From: Sphingomonas ginsenosidimutans
GTDB lineage: Bacteria; Pseudomonadota; Alphaproteobacteria; Sphingomonadales; Sphingomonadaceae
Direction of reading: 5' to 3'
Length of the DNA stretch: 64,000 bases
Assembly (NCBI RefSeq): GCF_002374835.1
Contig: NZ_NWVD01000001.1
Coordinates: forward strand, 682,001 to 746,000
Numbering within the stretch: position 1 is the stretch's first letter; the number at the start of each line of letters is the position of its first letter. Made by a program: the position numbers and the translations under genes. Below are positions 25,432-34,667 of the stretch, one piece after another. The notes under the pieces were generated by a model. That model searched no databases. It was not told the origin of the DNA and saw nothing but the letters and a program-made list of their open reading frames with translations.

Positions 25432-25543
25432 TGGCGTGTTCCTCCCCCTGATCCCGGTCGCGTCCCGGACGTCCCGGCCCGGGACGGGCATATCGTCAAT
25501 AAATCGATACCCAAAATGGTTAGCGGCGCGTTAACACCTTGCC

Positions 25544-25732
25544 ATGACGCGACGCCTTGTCCTCACCAACGAAGCCGCCCGCCACCCGTTTCGCCGGTCG
25601 CTGCCGCCGATGCCCGTATCGATGGACGAAGCGGCGGCGATCGCGCGGGCGAAGCGCGGGGAGGACGACTGGAAGCTGTTCTTCCTGAGCTTCGCGGCGT
25701 TCTTCATCTGCTTCTACACGATGATTGCATAA
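25544..25732 (+). CDS. Small C-terminally anchored membrane protein (62 aa)
   Basis: 62 residues. A basic Pro-rich N-terminus is followed by MDEAAAIARAKRGEDDWKLF and one C-terminal hydrophobic helix (FFLSFAAFFICFYTMIA). The organisation is that of a tail-anchored protein. No family is recognised. It lies between the divergent gamma-carbonic anhydrase gene and a convergent permease gene. The upstream gap holds a 15-nt palindrome (GTCCCGGCCCGGGAC, about 25479-25493). Confidence 0.55.
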   Translation: MTRRLVLTNEAARHPFRRSLPPMPVSMDEAAAIARAKRGEDDWKLFFLSFAAFFICFYTMIA

Positions 25733-25756
25733 TCCCGCGCGTGCGCCGCGCCGCGA

Positions 25757-27049
25757 TCAGTCGCAGGCGCGGTGCAGGCGCTGCGCGATCAGCGCCGATA
25801 CGCCGCACATCGCCACCACCAGCAGCAGCATCTCGCCCGGCGTGACCCCCGCCGCGGTGACCCCCGCGACCGCGAGCGAGCCGAACGTCATCGCGCCCGC
25901 ATTGACCACGTTGTTCGCCGCGACGGTGCGCGCGGTCTGGTCCTTGGTCACGGTGGTGGTCAGGAAGGCGTAGAGCGGCACGACGAACATGCCGCCGAAG
26001 ATCGCCACCCCCAGCAGCGCGGCGAGCACCAGCCACGCATTCGGCTGCGCCATGAACTGCGCCATGTCGTACAGGCCGTCGGCGGCGGGCGTCCACAGCC
26101 CGACGGTCCAGCGGAACGCCAGCACCGCCCCGCCCATCGCGATCACCGAGGCCGGCGCGAAGCGCGCCGAAATCTGCCCCTTGAGCAGCAGATTGATGAT
26201 GACCGATCCGATCGCGACGCCGATCGAGAACACCGCCAGCACCAGGCTGGCGACGCTGGCGTCGGCGGTCAGCACGTTCTTCACCAGCGGCGGGAAGATG
26301 ATGATGAGCACCGAGCCGATCGTCCAGAAGAAGCTGATCGCGCAGATCGCCAGGAACAGCCGCGGGATGTGCATCGTCCCCGCCACCAGCCGCCACGACG
26401 CGCGCACCGGGTTCCAGTCCAGCTCCAGCTTCGGCCCCAGCCGCGGGGCGGGGGGGACCGCGCGCGCGGTCAGCCAGCCGGTCACCGCCACCGCGAAGGT
26501 GAGCGCGGCGACCAGGGTGGTCGAATGATAGATGAACCCGGCGACGATCGTGCCAAGCAGGATCGACAGATACGTCCCCGCTTCGACGAGGCCGGTGCCG
26601 CCGAGCACGTCGTCCTCCTCCAGATGCTGGGGCAGGATCGCGTATTTGATCGGGCCGAAGAAGGTCGAATGAACCCCCAGCCCGACCACCGCGACCAGCA
26701 TCAGCACCAGTGGCGCGGTGACCGCGCCGGTGCGCGCCAGCATCAGCCCGCCCGCGCCGACCGCCATGATCGCGATCTCCGCCGTCTTCACGATGCGGAT
26801 GATGCGCGCCTTGTCCATGCTGTCCGCCAGCTGCCCCGCGAGCGCGGAGAGCAGGAAGAACGGCACGATGAACAGCGCCGCGGCGAGCGCGTTGAAGAAG
26901 CTTTCCTGCGTTTCGTCGGCAAAGATCTCATAGGTGGCGAACAGCACCATCGAGGTCTTGAACAGATTGTCGTTGAAGGCGCCGAGGAACTGCGTGGAGA
27001 ACAGCGGCAGGAACCGGCGCCGCTTGAGGAGCCCGAGGGCATTGATCAT
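25757..27049 (-). CDS. MFS permease resembling the lysophospholipid transporter LplT
   Basis: A 430-residue MFS protein. Its N-terminus (RRFLPLFSTQFLGAFNDNLF) and the blocks GQLADSMDKARIIR and HSTFFGPIKYAILPQHLEED match LplT and the permease half of Aas-type fusions, which flip lysophospholipids inward for re-acylation. No acyltransferase domain is fused here. Substrate is inferred from family only. It is convergent with the 62-residue gene and divergent from pgsA, itself a phospholipid gene. Confidence 0.82.
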   Translation of the reverse strand: MINALGLLKRRRFLPLFSTQFLGAFNDNLFKTSMVLFATYEIFADETQESFFNALAAALFIVPFFLLSALAGQLADSMDKARIIRIVKTAEIAIMAVGAGGLMLARTGAVTAPLVLMLVAVVGLGVHSTFFGPIKYAILPQHLEEDDVLGGTGLVEAGTYLSILLGTIVAGFIYHSTTLVAALTFAVAVTGWLTARAVPPAPRLGPKLELDWNPVRASWRLVAGTMHIPRLFLAICAISFFWTIGSVLIIIFPPLVKNVLTADASVASLVLAVFSIGVAIGSVIINLLLKGQISARFAPASVIAMGGAVLAFRWTVGLWTPAADGLYDMAQFMAQPNAWLVLAALLGVAIFGGMFVVPLYAFLTTTVTKDQTARTVAANNVVNAGAMTFGSLAVAGVTAAGVTPGEMLLLVVAMCGVSALIAQRLHRACD

Positions 27050-27191
27050 GACGTGGGACGTCGCCCCCGATTGTTAGCAGGCGAGCGGGGGCATAGCGGG
27101 TGCCGCCCGATCATCCAAATCCGTTTTTCACCCGCCCGTCCGCCGCTTGCCGCTTGCGCCGCCCGCGCGGGCGGTCCACTTGACCGCTATC

Positions 27192-27758
27192 ATGCTGTCG
27201 CTGCCCAATCTGTTGACGCTGTCGCGCATCGTCGCCGTGCCGTTGCTGGTCGCCTTCCTGTGGTGGCCCAGCTGGCAGGCGGGGTTCGGCATCGCCTTCG
27301 CGCTCTATTGCCTGATGGGCATCACCGATTATTTCGACGGCTATCTGGCGCGCGCGCAGGGGGCGGTATCGAAGCTGGGCGTGTTCCTGGACCCGATCGC
27401 GGACAAGATCATGGTCGCGGCGGTCATCCTGATGCTGGTGGGCACGCGCCACAATGACGTCGCGGCGATCACCGGCATCCATATCATCGCCGCGCTGGTC
27501 ATCCTGCTGCGCGAGATCGCGGTCAGCGGGCTGCGCGAGTTCCTGGCGGGGTTGCAGGTGTCGCTGCCGGTGTCGAAGCTGGCCAAGTGGAAGACCACGC
27601 TGCAGATGGTCGCGCTGGGCGGTCTGATCCTGTCCGGCGCGCTGCCGGGCGAGGCGTGGATCAAGATCGCGAGCCTGGCCAGCCTGTGGGGGGCGGCGGC
27701 GCTGACGGTGGTGACGGGCTGGGATTACCTGCGCGTCGGCCTGAAGCATATGGATTGA
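27192..27758 (+). CDS. pgsA: CDP-diacylglycerol-glycerol-3-phosphate 3-phosphatidyltransferase
   Basis: A 188-residue membrane enzyme that makes phosphatidylglycerol phosphate. The CDP-alcohol phosphotransferase signature D-G-x2-A-R-x8-G-x3-D-x3-D is complete at D49-G50...A53-R54...G63...D67...D71. The N-terminus LPNLLTLSRIVAVPLLV and LREIAVSGLREFLA are typical of PgsA. ATG 27192 is chosen to begin at MLSLPNLLT. moaD follows after 5 bp. Confidence 0.95.
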   Translation: MLSLPNLLTLSRIVAVPLLVAFLWWPSWQAGFGIAFALYCLMGITDYFDGYLARAQGAVSKLGVFLDPIADKIMVAAVILMLVGTRHNDVAAITGIHIIAALVILLREIAVSGLREFLAGLQVSLPVSKLAKWKTTLQMVALGGLILSGALPGEAWIKIASLASLWGAAALTVVTGWDYLRVGLKHMD

Positions 27759-27763
27759 GCGCG

Positions 27764-28015
27764 GTGAGGATCCTGTATTTCGCCTGGGTCCGCGAGCGGG
27801 TGGGCGTGGCCGAGGAAGAGGTGACGCCGCCCGCCGACGTGGCCGATGTCGCCGCGCTGATCGATTGGCTGGCGACGCGCAGCGACGGGCATCGCGCCGC
27901 CTTCGCCGATCCGGCGCGGCTGCGCGCCGCGGTCGACCAGGCGTTCGTCGCGCTGGACGCGCCGGTCGCCGGCGCGCGCGAGGTGGCGATCTTCCCCCCG
28001 GTGACGGGCGGATGA
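27764..28015 (+). CDS. moaD: Molybdopterin synthase sulfur carrier subunit MoaD
   Basis: An 83-residue ubiquitin-fold protein ending in the Gly-Gly tail (FPPVTGG) that carries the thiocarboxylate. RILYFAWVRERVGVAEEEV is the family opening. GTG start 5 bp after pgsA; the end overlaps moaE by 4 nt (ATGA). Together with MoaE it converts cPMP to molybdopterin. Confidence 0.93.
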   Translation: MRILYFAWVRERVGVAEEEVTPPADVADVAALIDWLATRSDGHRAAFADPARLRAAVDQAFVALDAPVAGAREVAIFPPVTGG

Positions 28016-28452
28016 TCCGCATCACCGTTTCCCCCGATCCGATCGACGTCGCCGCCGAACTGGCGCGGCTGGAGACCGACGGGGCGGGCGCGGTGGCGAC
28101 GTTCACCGGGCTGGTGCGCGGCGACGACGGGGTCGAGACGCTGGAGCTGGAACATTATCCCGGCGCCACCGAGCGCGCGCTGGAGCAGCTGGCGCGGAGC
28201 GCGTGCGCGCGCTGGCCGCTGGCGGCGGCGACGATCGTCCACCGCGTCGGCGCGATGACGCCGGGCGAGCGGATCGTGTTCGTCGGCACCGCCAGCGCGC
28301 ACCGCGCCGCCGCGCTGGAGGCCTGTGCCTATCTGATCGACCGGCTGAAGACCGATGCGCCGTTCTGGAAGCGCGAGACGGTCGGCGGCGCCGCGCGCTG
28401 GGTGGAGGCGCGCGCGGGCGATGCGACGGCGGCCACGCGCTGGGAATCGTGA
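28012..28452 (+). CDS. moaE: Molybdopterin synthase catalytic subunit MoaE
   Basis: A 146-residue MoaE. GAVATFTGLVRGDDGVETLE, LELEHYPGATERALEQL and IVHRVGAMTPGERIVFVGTA are family blocks. The C-terminal lysines in RLKTDAPFWKRE are the active-site region. It overlaps moaD by 4 nt, so the subunits are co-translated. Confidence 0.95.
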   Translation: MIRITVSPDPIDVAAELARLETDGAGAVATFTGLVRGDDGVETLELEHYPGATERALEQLARSACARWPLAAATIVHRVGAMTPGERIVFVGTASAHRAAALEACAYLIDRLKTDAPFWKRETVGGAARWVEARAGDATAATRWES

Positions 28453-28546
28453 CGCGCACCTGATGAGACAGCGTTAGGCCGGTGTTTACGAAACCCGGTT
28501 ACCGCATCGGAAGAGAACTGTCTTTTTCATCTCTGGCGGTGCGCAC

Positions 28547-30316
28547 ATGAAGAACTGGTCCTTCTCGGTGAAGCTCACGGCGGCGTTCGGTGCCTGTATC
28601 GCGATCATGCTGATGTTGAGCGGCGTGTCGCTGCTCAAGCTGGGCGTGATGAACGACGCGGTCGCCACGTTCGCCGACAATCGCCTGCCCAAGGCGGTGG
28701 CGCTGGGCGAACTGAAGGGCGCCTTCACCGGCTATCGGCTCAGCCTGTATCGCCATATCGCGAGCGGCCCGGCAGACGGGCAGCGCGACCGCGCGGTGGC
28801 CGATGCGCGGGCGACGCTGGACAAGGGCATCGCGAGCTTGGCGCCGATGCTGACCGCGCCGGAGGCGATCGCCGCGCTCAACAGCGTCCGCGAGCAGCTG
28901 CCGATCGTGTATCGCAACGACGAGCGCGTCCTGGCGCTGTCGCGTGCGAACCAGGACGATGCCGCGACCGCGATGCTGGTCGAGACGCGCCAGCAGACCA
29001 AGGCGATCGACGCCGACCTGCGCGCATTGCGCCGGATCTTCGACGCGCAGGAGGACAAGGCCAAGGCCGAGACCGCCGCCGACTATACGTCCGCGCGCTG
29101 GATGATCGCGCTGGCGGTGCTGGCCGCGCTGGGGTTGGTCGCGGCGACGCTGGCGGTGATGGTGCGGCTGGTGTCGCAGCCGCTGGGCGCGCTGGCGGGC
29201 ACGATCGACCGGATCGCGGCCGGGCAGCTGGACGTCGCGCTGAGCCGCGACGACCGTCGCGACGAGATCGGCGGCCTGACCCGCTCGGTCGCGACGCTGC
29301 GCGACCAGTTGGTCGCCGCGGAGGCCGCGAAGGAAGCGCAGGCGACGCTGATCGTCGACAGCGTCGGTTCGGGGCTGGACGCGCTGGCGCAAGGCGACCT
29401 GACCGCGCGGATCGATGCCGAGCTGACCGGGCCGTTCGCCAAGCTGAAGGCCGATTTCAATCGCGCGATGGACGCGGTGGCGCAGACGATGGTGTCGGTC
29501 ACCGCCACCGCGGACAATATCGCCAATGGCGCCGGCGACATCCGCCAGGCATCCGACGATCTGTCGCAGCGCACCGAGCAGCAGGCCGCGAGCCTGGAGG
29601 AAACCGCCGCCGCGATGCACGAGATCACCGAGACCGTGCGCGAGACCGCGGTCGGCGCGGCGCGCGCCAACGGCGTGGTCAGCGCGACGCGCGAGGATGC
29701 CGAGGCGTCGGGATCGGTGGTGCGGCGCGCGGTCGAGGCGATGCACGGGATCGAGGCGTCGTCGGCGGAGATCAGCGAGATCATCGCGGTGATCGACGGG
29801 ATCGCGTTCCAGACCAACCTGCTGGCGCTGAACGCGGGCGTCGAGGCGGCGCGCGCGGGCGACGCGGGCAAGGGCTTCGCGGTCGTCGCATCGGAAGTGC
29901 GCGCGCTGGCGCAGCGCTCCGCCGACGCCGCCAAGGACGTCAAGACGCGCATCACCGCGTCGAGCGAGCAGGTCGAACTGGGCGCGGCGCTGGTATCGCA
30001 GACCGGCGAGGCGCTGACCCGCATCATCGCGCGCATCAACGAGATCAGCGCGCTGATGTCCGACATCGCGTCGTCGGCGGAGCAGCAGTCCACCGGATTG
30101 CAGCAGGTCAATACCGCGGTCGCCGAGATGGACGGCGTGACGCAGCAGAACGCCGCGATGGTCGAGGAAGCAACCGCCGCCGCGCGCAGCCTGTCGGACG
30201 AGGCGGAAGCGCTGAAGCGCGAGATCCGGCGGTTCAGGCTGGTGGAGGGAGAGGCCTCGGCCGCCGCGTCGCCGGTCCACCGGCTTCAGGCGCGGGTCGC
30301 TGGCGCGGGCTGGTAA
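28547..30316 (+). CDS. Methyl-accepting chemotaxis protein
   Basis: A 589-residue chemoreceptor. TM1 is near 8-30, followed by a periplasmic four-helix-bundle sensor (to about 180), TM2 ([20 protein letters not shown]) and HAMP segments ([20 protein letters not shown]; a second-like repeat [13 protein letters not shown] near 280). The signalling domain has the highly conserved hairpin [20 protein letters not shown] and [19 protein letters not shown]. There is no C-terminal CheR pentapeptide. No che or flagellar genes adjoin; the next genes are two-component proteins, so the output may not be motility. Confidence 0.93.
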   Translation: MKNWSFSVKLTAAFGACIAIMLMLSGVSLLKLGVMNDAVATFADNRLPKAVALGELKGAFTGYRLSLYRHIASGPADGQRDRAVADARATLDKGIASLAPMLTAPEAIAALNSVREQLPIVYRNDERVLALSRANQDDAATAMLVETRQQTKAIDADLRALRRIFDAQEDKAKAETAADYTSARWMIALAVLAALGLVAATLAVMVRLVSQPLGALAGTIDRIAAGQLDVALSRDDRRDEIGGLTRSVATLRDQLVAAEAAKEAQATLIVDSVGSGLDALAQGDLTARIDAELTGPFAKLKADFNRAMDAVAQTMVSVTATADNIANGAGDIRQASDDLSQRTEQQAASLEETAAAMHEITETVRETAVGAARANGVVSATREDAEASGSVVRRAVEAMHGIEASSAEISEIIAVIDGIAFQTNLLALNAGVEAARAGDAGKGFAVVASEVRALAQRSADAAKDVKTRITASSEQVELGAALVSQTGEALTRIIARINEISALMSDIASSAEQQSTGLQQVNTAVAEMDGVTQQNAAMVEEATAAARSLSDEAEALKREIRRFRLVEGEASAAASPVHRLQARVAGAGW

Positions 30317-30346
30317 GGCGGTGAGGGCGCGCCGGGACGGTCGAGG

Positions 30347-30991
30347 TTATCGCGGCGCGTGGTGGCGGTCGATCGCGGCGACCGCCAGCCGCGTCGCGCG
30401 ATAGACGTCCGGCAGCGCCACGTCGCGCGCCTCCGCCAGCGCGCGCCACAGATTGCCGGCATCGTCGAAGCCGAGGATCCCGCAGATACCCGCCAGCCGG
30501 TGCGCGGTTTCCGCCAGCGTGGCGCGATCGGCGGGATCGCACATACGCAGTATCGCCAGCGCGGCGGCCAGTCGGTCGCGCAGGCCCAGCGACAGTCGCG
30601 CCACCTCCGTGACGCCGAATACCTCTTCCAGCCGGGGCAGGGCACATGTGCGCGGACGCCAGCGCGCCGCGGCGGCGACCGCATCGTCCAGCGGCGCCGC
30701 ATCGTCCCAGCCACGCCGGATCATCGCCCATGGATCGACCGCAGTGTCCGGCGACAGCGCCACGACCACCGATGCGGCGGGCGCCGTGTCGCGTTTCCAT
30801 CGTGCCAGCCACGCATCCGCCGCGCCGGGCGGCAGCGCAACCAGCAGCAGCGCGTGCGCATCGGTCGGGGGGATCGCGTCGCTGGCCATGTGCGTGACGC
30901 GCCAGCCGTCGCGCGCCCATGCGTCCGTCGTGGTGGCGACCGTATCGCGATCGGTTATGATACCGAGATCATCGATCCGCGATTTATCCAT
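30347..30991 (-). CDS. Hpt domain protein with a degenerate receiver-like N-terminus
   Basis: 214 residues from ATG 30991. The C-terminal third carries a histidine phosphotransfer signature, ETAHRLAGICGILGFDDAGN, with the candidate phospho-His at H164. The N-terminal half alternates strands and helices (LLLVALPPGAADAWLARW, SVVVALSPDT) like a receiver but has no obvious phospho-acceptor Asp pocket. The gene is divergent from the LuxR-type regulator and hybrid kinase, which suggests it passes phosphate within that module. The start is uncertain; the frame continues to 31081. Confidence 0.6.
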   Translation of the reverse strand: MDKSRIDDLGIITDRDTVATTTDAWARDGWRVTHMASDAIPPTDAHALLLVALPPGAADAWLARWKRDTAPAASVVVALSPDTAVDPWAMIRRGWDDAAPLDDAVAAAARWRPRTCALPRLEEVFGVTEVARLSLGLRDRLAAALAILRMCDPADRATLAETAHRLAGICGILGFDDAGNLWRALAEARDVALPDVYRATRLAVAAIDRHHAPR

Positions 30992-31090
30992 TTCGGACAC
31001 CAACACTTGACGGGAGAACGGAAACGCGGAAGTGGTATTAACAGATTTCGATGTAAAACAATAAGTTCTTGGCTGTGGCATGGGTGCGGC

Positions 31091-31738
31091 TTGAACGGGG
31101 ACAGACTATTGATCGCCGACGATCACCCGCTGACGCGGGAAGGGTTGTCGCTGGCCGCACGAGCGGCCTTTCCGGGCGCGCAGGCGATCGGTGTCGGTAC
31201 GGTGGGAGAAGCGGTGGCGGCGCTGCAAAGCCGCTCGACGATCCGATTGATCCTGCTGGATTATGCCCTACCCGATTCGGAGGGATTTCGCGGCCTGATG
31301 CGCGTGCTCCACGTCGCGGACGGGGTGCCGGTGCTGATCGTCACCGCATCGGATCGCCCCGGGCTGGCCGAAGGGGCGATGGCGCTGGGCGCGGCGGGTT
31401 TCCTGCCGAAGACGCTGCCGCTCGATGAAATTTCAGGGATCCTGCGCAAGGTGCTGTCGGGGCAGCGATATTTCCCCGAGGCGCTCGCCCCCGCCGCGCC
31501 GCTCGCCGCCGCGCGGGAGCGAATCGCCGGACTGTCGCGCGCGCAACATGCCGTGCTGCTGGCGCTGGCGGACGGGCGATCGAACAAGCAGATCGCCTAT
31601 GACCTGTCGGTGACCGAGGCGACGGTGAAGGCGCATCTGACCGCGGTGTTCCGCAAGCTGAGGGTGACGAACCGCACGCAGGCGCTGCTAGCGATCCGCC
31701 CGCTGCTGGAAGACCCCGCGTCGGGGCAGGGGGGGTGA
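31091..31738 (+). CDS. LuxR-family (NarL-type) response regulator
   Basis: 215 residues. The receiver opens RLLIADDHPLTREGL, with the phospho-acceptor D57 in LILLDYALPD, and the conserved Thr and Lys lie in LIVTASD and GFLPKTLP. The C-terminal HTH is LSVTEATVKAHLTAVFRKLR with NRTQALLAIRPLL. No ATG is available; TTG at 31091 is the best start, and it could equally begin at the TTG at 31109. It overlaps the kinase gene by 4 nt (GTGA), so they are cognate and co-transcribed. Confidence 0.87.
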   Translation: MNGDRLLIADDHPLTREGLSLAARAAFPGAQAIGVGTVGEAVAALQSRSTIRLILLDYALPDSEGFRGLMRVLHVADGVPVLIVTASDRPGLAEGAMALGAAGFLPKTLPLDEISGILRKVLSGQRYFPEALAPAAPLAAARERIAGLSRAQHAVLLALADGRSNKQIAYDLSVTEATVKAHLTAVFRKLRVTNRTQALLAIRPLLEDPASGQGG

Positions 31739-33795
31739 AGCAGGCGCCCGCCGCGATGCGTCGGCCCAGCGCGCGCGCCTTCATCGCGGTGACCGTGGCC
31801 ATCCCGCTGGCGTTCGGGCTGCTGACGCTGGGATTGTGGCACGAATTCCAGCGATCGGAATCGCTACGTCGCGCCGCGGCGGATTCGTTCGACCGCCGGA
31901 TCGCGGCGGTGGCGCTTCTGTCGGAACTGAAGGATGCCGAAACCGCGCAGCGGGGCTTCATCCTGACCGGCGACGAGACGTTCCTAGAACCCTATGCGCC
32001 GTCGCGGCGCGAGATCATCGACTACCTGCACCGGATGGATAGGCCGGAGCAGCACGGCGCGGCCCCATGGATGCACACGCTGCACATCCTGGTCGAAAGC
32101 AAATTCGAGGAACTGGACCGCACGATCGCGCTGGTCCGCGCCGGCCGCGAGGATCAGGCGCGCGCGATCGTTCGCGAGGGGGCCGGCAAACGGGTGATGG
32201 ACCGGTTGCGCGATGTGGTGGCCACGATAGTGCGCGACGACCGCGCCGTCGCCGATGCGGCGTTGCAACGCTTCCTTGCCCAGCGCCAGCGGCTTGCGCG
32301 CGGAATCCTGGGCAGCGTCGTGGTGTTGACGCTGTTGTCGCTGGCGGTGCTGGCGATGATCTGGCGCGCGCGCGTGCAGCGCCATGCCGCGCTGGTCCGC
32401 GCGGTCGACGCGGCCGAGCGCAACGCCACCATCTTCGACGCGACGATCGACGCGCTGCTGATCCTGAACCCCAGCGGCACCGTGGAGATGATGAACCCGG
32501 CCGCGACGCGGATGCTGGGATACGAGCCGGGCGAGCTGGAACGGCGTGACATTGCCACGGTGATCGACATCGCGCCGGGCAGCGGCAGTTTCCACAGCCG
32601 GGTCGGGCTGATCGACGGCAGGCTGCGACGGCCGTTCCTGACCGATCGTATCGCGCATCACCGCGACGGCCGCGGCATTGCGGTCGACGTCGCGCTGGGG
32701 GTGATGGACCTGCCGCGCGGCCGGCACGTGATCGTGTCGTTGCGCGACGTATCCGAGCGCAAGCGCCTGGAGCAGGTGAAGGACGACCTGATTTCCACCG
32801 TCAGCCACGAACTGCGCACGCCGCTGACCTCGGTGATCGGATCGCTGGGGCTGTTGCGCGCGGGGACGACCGGCACGCTTCCGCCCCAGGCGCAGCGCCT
32901 GGTCGATATCGCGGAGAACAATTCGCGGCGACTGATCCGCCTCATCAACGATATGCTGGATATCGACCGGATCGAAACCGAGCGGCTGCGGCTGGCGAGC
33001 GAGCGGATCGACCTGCGCGACGTGATGCAGCGGGCATGCATCGGCAGCGAGGGGCTGGCGCGCGAGCGTCATATCCGGCTGAACTGCGCCGAGGTGCCGG
33101 CGCCGGTGCCGGTGATCGGCGACGCCGACCGGCTGCTGCAGGTGGTGACGAACCTGTTGTCGAACGCGACGCGCGTGTCGCCGGAGGGTGCCGCGGTCGA
33201 CATCGCGGTCGCGCTGACGCCGGATGGCGCCGACGGCGGGGCGCGCGCGATCCTGACCGTCGAGGATCGCGGGCCGGGGATCGCACCGGCATTTCGCGAG
33301 CGCATCTTCGGCCGTTTCGAGCGGGCCGATGCGCGCGATACCGCGACCGGCGCGGGACTGGGGCTGGCGATCTCGCGCGAGATCGTGCGGCGGCACGGCG
33401 GCGATATCCGGTTCGAGGATCGCGACGGGGGCGGCACGCGGTTCGTGGTGGAATTGCCGCCCGCGCCGGCCGATGACGGCGCGGCCGATCCCGCCGCGCC
33501 GCGCATTCTGTTGTGCGAGGCCGACGATGCGGCCGCGGCGGCGCTGGCGCAGGTGATCGCGGTGGAGGGATGCGTGCACGACCGCGTCGCCACGCTTGCC
33601 GAGGCGCTCGCGGCGATGCGCGGGCGGCGGTACGATGCGGCGCTGGTCGCGCTGGCGCTGCCGGGCGGGGGCGGCATCGAACTGGTACGGCAGGCGCGCG
33701 CCGACACGACGCTGGCCGCGCCGGCCGCGATCCTGGTCGCGCCCGAGGCGCGCGGGGACGAGCCGTTGCCGGCGTCGCTCGACGTCGTCGACTAG
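31735..33795 (+). CDS. Hybrid sensor histidine kinase, truncated by an in-frame amber codon
   Basis: 686 residues: TM1 (about 17-35), CHASE3-like periplasmic domain, TM2 (about 190-210), PAS (about 228-342), HisKA with H358 (VSHELRTPLTS), HATPase_c with intact N and G boxes (VVTNLLSNATRVS, VEDRGPGIA, GAGLGLAISREIV), then a receiver from about 507. That receiver lacks the acceptor Asp (AALVALALPGGGG). Translation stops at TAG 33793-33795, but the same frame continues directly as IDRPGANRRLTVALRTAIA into a second, intact receiver. The sequence before the stop (SLDVVD) suggests Trp was the original residue. Confidence 0.85.
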   Translation: MKQAPAAMRRPSARAFIAVTVAIPLAFGLLTLGLWHEFQRSESLRRAAADSFDRRIAAVALLSELKDAETAQRGFILTGDETFLEPYAPSRREIIDYLHRMDRPEQHGAAPWMHTLHILVESKFEELDRTIALVRAGREDQARAIVREGAGKRVMDRLRDVVATIVRDDRAVADAALQRFLAQRQRLARGILGSVVVLTLLSLAVLAMIWRARVQRHAALVRAVDAAERNATIFDATIDALLILNPSGTVEMMNPAATRMLGYEPGELERRDIATVIDIAPGSGSFHSRVGLIDGRLRRPFLTDRIAHHRDGRGIAVDVALGVMDLPRGRHVIVSLRDVSERKRLEQVKDDLISTVSHELRTPLTSVIGSLGLLRAGTTGTLPPQAQRLVDIAENNSRRLIRLINDMLDIDRIETERLRLASERIDLRDVMQRACIGSEGLARERHIRLNCAEVPAPVPVIGDADRLLQVVTNLLSNATRVSPEGAAVDIAVALTPDGADGGARAILTVEDRGPGIAPAFRERIFGRFERADARDTATGAGLGLAISREIVRRHGGDIRFEDRDGGGTRFVVELPPAPADDGAADPAAPRILLCEADDAAAAALAQVIAVEGCVHDRVATLAEALAAMRGRRYDAALVALALPGGGGIELVRQARADTTLAAPAAILVAPEARGDEPLPASLDVVD

Positions 33796-33828
33796 ATCGA
33801 CCGGCCCGGCGCGAACCGGCGGCTGACG

Positions 33829-34281
33829 GTGGCGCTGCGGACCGCGATCGCGCGGGCGGCGCGGCCGGTGCCGGTGATCCTGTGCCTGGACGACGATGCG
33901 GACATGCTGCAGGTCATGGCGGAGACGCTGGAGCCGGAGGTGCGCATCTGTCGCGCCGCCACGATCGACCAGGCGCGCGCGATCGTGGCCAGCGATCCGC
34001 CCGACGTGGCGGTGCTGGATCTTCACCTGCAGGGCGCGTCGGGGCTGGACCTGCTGCCCTATCTGGTCGACGCGCGCGGCATCGCGATCCCGGTGATCGT
34101 CCATTCAGCGCAGGACATCACCGACGACGCCGCCGCGCTGGTCGATGCGGTACTGGTCAAGTCGGGCGAATCGCTGGCCGATCTGAAGGCGACGGTCCGC
34201 CGGCTGGTGCGTGCGCGCGCCGCGGGTGCGGCCAGGGAGGCGGGTGGCGTGGGGCGAGCAGCCGAGGAGCAGGCGGGATGA
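33829..34281 (+). pseudogene. Receiver domain detached from the hybrid kinase by the amber codon
   Basis: In the same frame as the upstream kinase and separated from it only by TAG 33793-33795. From GTG 33829 it encodes 150 residues: a linker, then a complete receiver (VILCLDDDADMLQVMAETLE, acceptor Asp in DVAVLDLHLQGASG, IVHSAQD, VLVKSGES). It has no ribosome-binding site at 33829, so it would be made by readthrough, coupling or not at all. The stop overlaps the next receiver gene by 4 nt. It could be functional as a separate protein if reinitiation occurs. Confidence 0.65.
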
Positions 34282-34667
34282 TACCGACCAGGATATTGTA
34301 CGTCGACGACGATCCCGACATCCGCCACATCGTCGAACTGTCGCTGGCGCTGGACCCGTCGTTGCAGATCCGCGCCGCGGCATCGGGCGAGGAGGCGCTG
34401 GCGGTGATCGACGATGGCGCCCCCCCGCCGCAGGTCGTGCTGGTCGACATGATGATGCCGGGGATGGACGGGCTGGCGCTGCTGGAGCGATTGCGCGAAC
34501 GGCCCGCGACCGCGACGGTGCCGGTGGTGTTCATGACCGCGCGCGGGCGACAGGCCGACCTGGACCGCTATCACGCGGCGGGCGCGGCGGGGGTGATCGT
34601 CAAGCCGTTCGACCCGCTGACGCTGGCCGACCGCATCCGCGGGTTGATGGCGGCTAGCGAATCCTGA
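34278..34667 (+). CDS. Single-domain response regulator (CheY-like)
   Basis: 129 residues, a stand-alone receiver: RILYVDDDPDIRHIVELSLA, acceptor Asp in VVLVDMMMPGMDG, VFMTARG and VIVKPFDPLTLADRI. The intact switch residues suggest a phosphorelay intermediate for the adjacent kinase. ATG overlaps the previous stop (ATGA). Its last 14 nt overlap the convergent DUF11-type gene. Confidence 0.9.
   Translation: MIPTRILYVDDDPDIRHIVELSLALDPSLQIRAAASGEEALAVIDDGAPPPQVVLVDMMMPGMDGLALLERLRERPATATVPVVFMTARGRQADLDRYHAAGAAGVIVKPFDPLTLADRIRGLMAASES

Noticed and set aside
31735..34667. Frameshift as the cause of the split hybrid kinase
   Set aside because: The frame is continuous across the break; only one TAG codon intervenes, so it is a nonsense codon and not an indel.
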